Source of the DNA: Carallia brachiata
Lineage: Eukaryota > Streptophyta > Magnoliopsida > Malpighiales > Rhizophoraceae
Direction of reading: 5' to 3'
Assembly: GCA_021464245.1 (NCBI GenBank)
Contig: JADCRB010000054.1
Span: 862,291-926,290, forward strand
DNA: 64,000 bases
Of this stretch, positions 59,861 through 64,000 are shown in pieces. How positions within the stretch are numbered: position 1 is the stretch's first letter; every line of letters begins with the position of its first letter. Made by a program: the position numbers and the translations under genes. The notes beneath the pieces were generated by a model. That model saw only the letters and a program-made list of their open reading frames with translations. It was not told the origin of the DNA and did no database searches.

Positions 59861-62800
59861 GGAGTCCATTAGGATGCCTATTAAATCGTGAGTTACATGG
59901 GTAACTCTCGTTATGTCTATAAATCTTACATTCAATTTTAAGATAGAATTCCAAAACTCTCAAAATAAAAATATTAAGTTTTAATTAGATGTCCTTTAAG
60001 CCATAAGAGTCATCTGCCTCTCCTTATTAAATATATATCAAGAATGTTCAGAATTGGACGCCGTTTGTTCTTCTTCAGAACACATAATTATCAAGTATGT
60101 TGGGTATCATTATGTCGGTGCTCACTGCTCAGATCAACGGCTCTTTGCCTCCACTTTAATCTCTTTTTATGAGATAAAATGGAGAGACACGGTGTAAGCC
60201 AAATGTTCGGCAAAGCAATGGAATGGAATCTTATGAGTAGGCTTCTTGACTTACAGAAACATTGTCGTGTATTTGTTTTTATCGTACGTGCTCCATACTG
60301 TCATGTTTTGACGCCGCATTTTCCTTGAGGAAACTGTCGCCTTTGTGTTTCTATTCGAGCCAACATAACCTTGAAAAAATTATTACGGCTGTTGGCTTGA
60401 ATGTCAAATCCTGCGGCAGCAACTACTAGTATGTTGTTTACTTGATTTTCCTAGTTGTAAAATTCCTCTTACCTCTAATGCTTGCCAGCAATATGTTTTC
60501 TAATTTCCCATAAAAGTATGTCAAAATATGATGGCTTTCATTTGACCAACTATTTTTGATCAATGTTTACATAGCTACGAGTTTAATAATTTGATGGGGT
60601 TGATTTGCACAATGAAATGGTAGTCTTTTTGGTTAGAGATAAAAACATTGAAGGTCTAAAGTGAAATGGCTTGCAAGAATAGATCTTTCAGTACAGCTAT
60701 GTTGTGTCTAGTTGAGCACTGGAGATTGTTGAAATCTCTCAACTAGTCCTGTATTTTTTTTTTTTTTTATTGGTCCATCCTCAGCAAGTGCGGCATCCTC
60801 CTCCACTTATTTTTAGTACGAAATCTGATTACAACTTATTAAAGAAAAAAAAGAAAGAAAGAGGAAAATGAAGGCTAAAGTTACTTTTAATTGTCCATTA
60901 TAAATTCTAAAAAATGATGAGCAATTTGGTTTTGACAAAATCACCTTTACAAAATCCCAGAAAATTTGATGGTGTTGATATTGGTCGGACATGTAACTTG
61001 TTAAAACGATAAACAAGAAAAAAAAAAAAAAAAAGGAAGAAGAAGATAATATTCGTGCAAGTACATGTTTGTTTGGTGACAGCATTGGTCCTAAAAAATT
61101 AATATGCCAGGGAAAGATATATGGTGCCGTGTATAAGCGTGCACTCCTACAGTAACATTCAAATGCATATATAAATTCCTGACTATCAAGGCATGCCTCG
61201 CTCGAAGGTTCTGATTTCACTAATAATGACAACTTCTCTTTTCTGGGTCACGGCTTCTTCAACCTAATTAATCAGATGCATGCACATGTTTTCACTCTCT
61301 AAAGTTACGCAATGATTTGGATTTTCGGCAAAACCCGTGGGCTGGCATCCTGTTGTTGAAATAAGCTACTTATAATCAATTTTTTTTATTATTAAAACTG
61401 ATAGCCATGAAAAAAGAAAAAAAAAGTAAATATTAAGTTTAAAATTTAAACTTCAAATCTGAGAATTTAAGACATACATTTTTAACTAATTAAGTTAAGC
61501 TCAGTATTCTAAATTAACTATAATCATTCCCATTCAACATAAAGTTAAATCTCAACTGGCAATGTGGACCAGCCTCACATATAATATATTTGTAGCGGTC
61601 AGTCTGATTCCAATTCCACTATAACATCCGAAAGCACTTGCTCCCAATTTGCCTTTTGTTAGAACTTTTTACAGTACCGTCACTGAAAAATGTTAGCCTA
61701 GCTAGTCAGAGCATAATTTCTGAGCAGTGCCTATATCAATTAATTTTTAGTGTTAAGTTGAAAATCATCATTAGTGTTATACGATAGACAAGTGACTTTT
61801 TTCGATCTTTCTGCATCTTTTCATCTTGATTGCCACATTACTTGATGGTACCTTTAGTTTTAGCTTTATTTTTATTTTTATTTTTATTTTTTGAACGGAA
61901 TGCATCACTTGTTTTAGTTTGTTTTTGAATGAATACTAGTCTTAGTTAGTAAGCACATTTACTTATACTGCTTAATAACGGGACTCAATTGAAAAAGAAA
62001 AAATAATATGATTTAAGAATCTGAAAAAAGCTTTGGGGCTCCTGGTTGTGTGGCTGTCCCTCCCTGACCATGTTTAGTCCAAAACGAAAAGGTAGACAGC
62101 ACGATCGGAGAGAATAAGCTCCCTTTCTCTCTCCTTCTCTCAATAAAAAACAATAAAAAATAAAAAACCAAAGAGAGAGCTTGGGAGCCTTGTGGCCCTC
62201 TGTCTCATGAGAGCTCGTGGTTTCTTACTCGCTTCGAATACATTATACAAATATGGAGTTAAAGCCAAAAATTACTCTGCCCATGTGTTGCTAGTTTGGC
62301 CAATTAAACATCCTTGACAATAATTATATTTTGGATAAAAGTTGTGAATTGTACCATACAGCTGTATAATACGGTCACACATGAGAAAAAAGTGTAATTT
62401 ATATTTAATAAAATGTAATTATATTGATAATTTGTGCAAATTTTTTTTAAGAAAATTTTTTTTTGAAACTAAAGAATTTTAATTCTTTTTAATATATACT
62501 ATATGAGATTTATACTTTTAAATTCTAAGATAATACTTATATAATTTTTAGTTTTAATTTTAGTTTTATTTTTTAACGTTCTATAAATATAATTATAATA
62601 AATTAATGATTGATTACATTTTATTAGTAATATATCACTACATTGTGTAGTTGCATAATGTGACTCTGAAACTAAGTTCTTATATTTTTATATTGGTTTC
62701 AATGTGTAGACATCAGCCGGAGGACATAGTAAAGTCATAAAAGTGAGACTCAGCTTAAGAAAATAAAAAAAAATTTATTTTTTTTGTAAATTTTGAATTT

Positions 62801-63672
62801 TCGTCAAATACAAACAATCTACAGAAAGAACAATACAATTTGCAATAGACATGAATACAAATTGTAATGGGCATGAAATCATTTTCCCTAGTTTGTCACA
62901 AAACACTTATCATATTTGATGCAAAATTATACTGTTCTTGCTGCAAAATTAGGTGTATTTTGATAGAAAATGTTTAAAGTTTTAAAAAAAAAAATCAGAC
63001 ATATAGATCCGACATGTCATGTCGACTTATATCCACCCGATGTCCATCTAGTTTAGTGTATCTAAAAAATCATATATCCACTAAATATTTTCCGTTTTGT
63101 GATTTTGGGTCTGACAAAGTTTCTCCACATTTTGCGCGCACACTTCATGATGCTACCACAGCTGTTTGGATTGCGGCGGTCTAATACATAACAGGTCTGT
63201 CAAATTTAAAATTTCCTATCTGGCTTTGCTCTTCATCATGAGAAAGATATCAATGCATATAGTTGTCATTTATATACCAAAAAACATATAGTTATTTGAT
63301 TGATCATCGGCCCTCGAGTTGGGAATGATAAGCCACAATTTAATTTATTTATGATTTACAAGATAGAGTGTAGATTGTGCTTTGGTCGGAAAAATTGTCT
63401 ACACACAATATAAAAATGCAATTATTCACTATTTTAGTATAATTATATTTAAAAAATATAAAATATAAAATTACATGAGTATTATTATAAAATTAAAGTA
63501 TAAATTTCAAATAATTTATGCTAAAAAATTATTTTTTTTCAAAAAATTTTTCTGAAAAAACAATAAATTCACAATCAGCTACATTTTTCTTATTTGTCCA
63601 GAGGCTCTATCTGGATAGTGCATTCAGGTGCAGACCTTTTCTGTTGCATGATAACTCAAATAGCTCTTATTT
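59861..63672. other. AT-rich intergenic region without a supportable gene
   Basis: No coding sequence is recognised. There is a (TTTTTA)n-type microsatellite near 61866-61892, several poly-A/T runs and a possible decayed inverted-repeat element around 62340-62680. Confidence 0.6.
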
Positions 63673-63909
63673 GTGGCCTTAAAAACCGGAAAAGAGGCCG
63701 GAAAAGAAAAAAAAAAAAAAGGTTCTCGCAATTACGATTATCCAGTGGCTGATGGCCCCATGGGATCCAGAACCGACGAGATGACTTATAGATACAACGT
63801 CCCTGCCGTCAAAGCAAACATCCGATCATTGTCTTTGGGGGATGCATTTATATGTGAGAAGGATGTGGGAAAGGTAGATATCATTTTCTGCAGCCAATCA
63901 AGACTTTGA
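63673..63909 (+). CDS. Unrecognised ORF near the right edge, possibly a partial exon
   Basis: An open frame of 78 codons. From about 63720 it has more protein-like composition (NYDYPVADGPMGSRTDEMTY, then RYNVPAVKAN) than most open frames here, preceded by a lysine run from a poly-A tract. A possible splice donor (AAG|GTAGAT) lies near 63871. I do not recognise any family. It may be a first exon of a gene continuing beyond the window, a retroposed fragment after the A run, or chance. Confidence 0.25.
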   Translation: MALKTGKEAGKEKKKKGSRNYDYPVADGPMGSRTDEMTYRYNVPAVKANIRSLSLGDAFICEKDVGKVDIIFCSQSRL

Positions 63910-64000
63910 ATGAGCTAATGTATTGGTGGTCATCATCTATTATCTGTAGCCTTTTTTCTTGAGATTTCTATTTTAATTTTTTTAATTAAATATAACTTAT

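Noticed and set aside
62340..62680. Possible inverted-repeat element with TAATAAAATGTAAT in both arms
   Set aside because: Arms are weakly matched and no target duplication is visible, so I do not list it as an element.
1..64000. CRISPR arrays, operons, riboswitches or phage-like systems
   Set aside because: None is seen; the window is plant nuclear DNA with intron-containing genes and plant transposons.

Overview
This is a nuclear segment of a flowering plant (a eudicot). It is AT-rich, its genes are split by short GT-AG introns, and it carries plant families: a fasciclin-like arabinogalactan protein, cryptochrome DASH and a plant-type 3-hydroxyisobutyryl-CoA hydrolase. The N-terminus of the PRP16-like locus and several other proteins look like Citrus or another Sapindales to me, but that is from memory and unchecked.

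Layout. 1-6.4 kb is gene-free, with low-complexity tracts, a degenerate short-repeat array and an old foldback element. 6.63-9.11 kb (+) is RPA2, the 32 kDa subunit of the single-stranded DNA-binding protein RPA, with two E2F-type sites and a telo-box upstream. 11.6-12.5 kb (+) is an intronless FLA gene. 13.9-17.3 kb (-) is a selenoprotein-H-like gene with CxxC in place of CxxU. 17.3-23.7 kb is gene-free and holds two clean Mutator-type MITEs. 23.7-33.1 kb (-) is an 18-exon PRP16/DEAH7 splicing-helicase locus that keeps all its splice sites but has six reading-frame breaks. 35.2-39.2 kb (+) is CRY-DASH with 13 exons and two GC-AG introns. 45.8-52.2 kb (+) is a CHY1-family hydrolase with 14 exons. 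52.7-63.7 kb is repeat-rich: a TRIM-like element directly abutting a piece of mitochondrial 26S rRNA gene (a NUMT), a 490 bp MITE and a decayed LINE with reverse transcriptase, zf-RVT and RNase H remnants. An unrecognised ORF lies at the right edge.

I assembled exon models by hand. RPA2, FLA, the SelH-like gene, CRY-DASH and the CHY1-like gene (about 5.2 kb of coding sequence) each close in frame with no indels. The PRP16-like locus has six disruptions in about 3.9 kb, so it looks like a fairly young unprocessed pseudogene rather than the product of uniformly poor sequence. The genes form no shared pathway; this is ordinary plant gene space. I found no evidence of a new multi-gene system. The most interesting content is the broken PRP16 copy, the paired GC-AG introns, the TRIM/NUMT junction and several MITEs with exact 9 bp target duplications.
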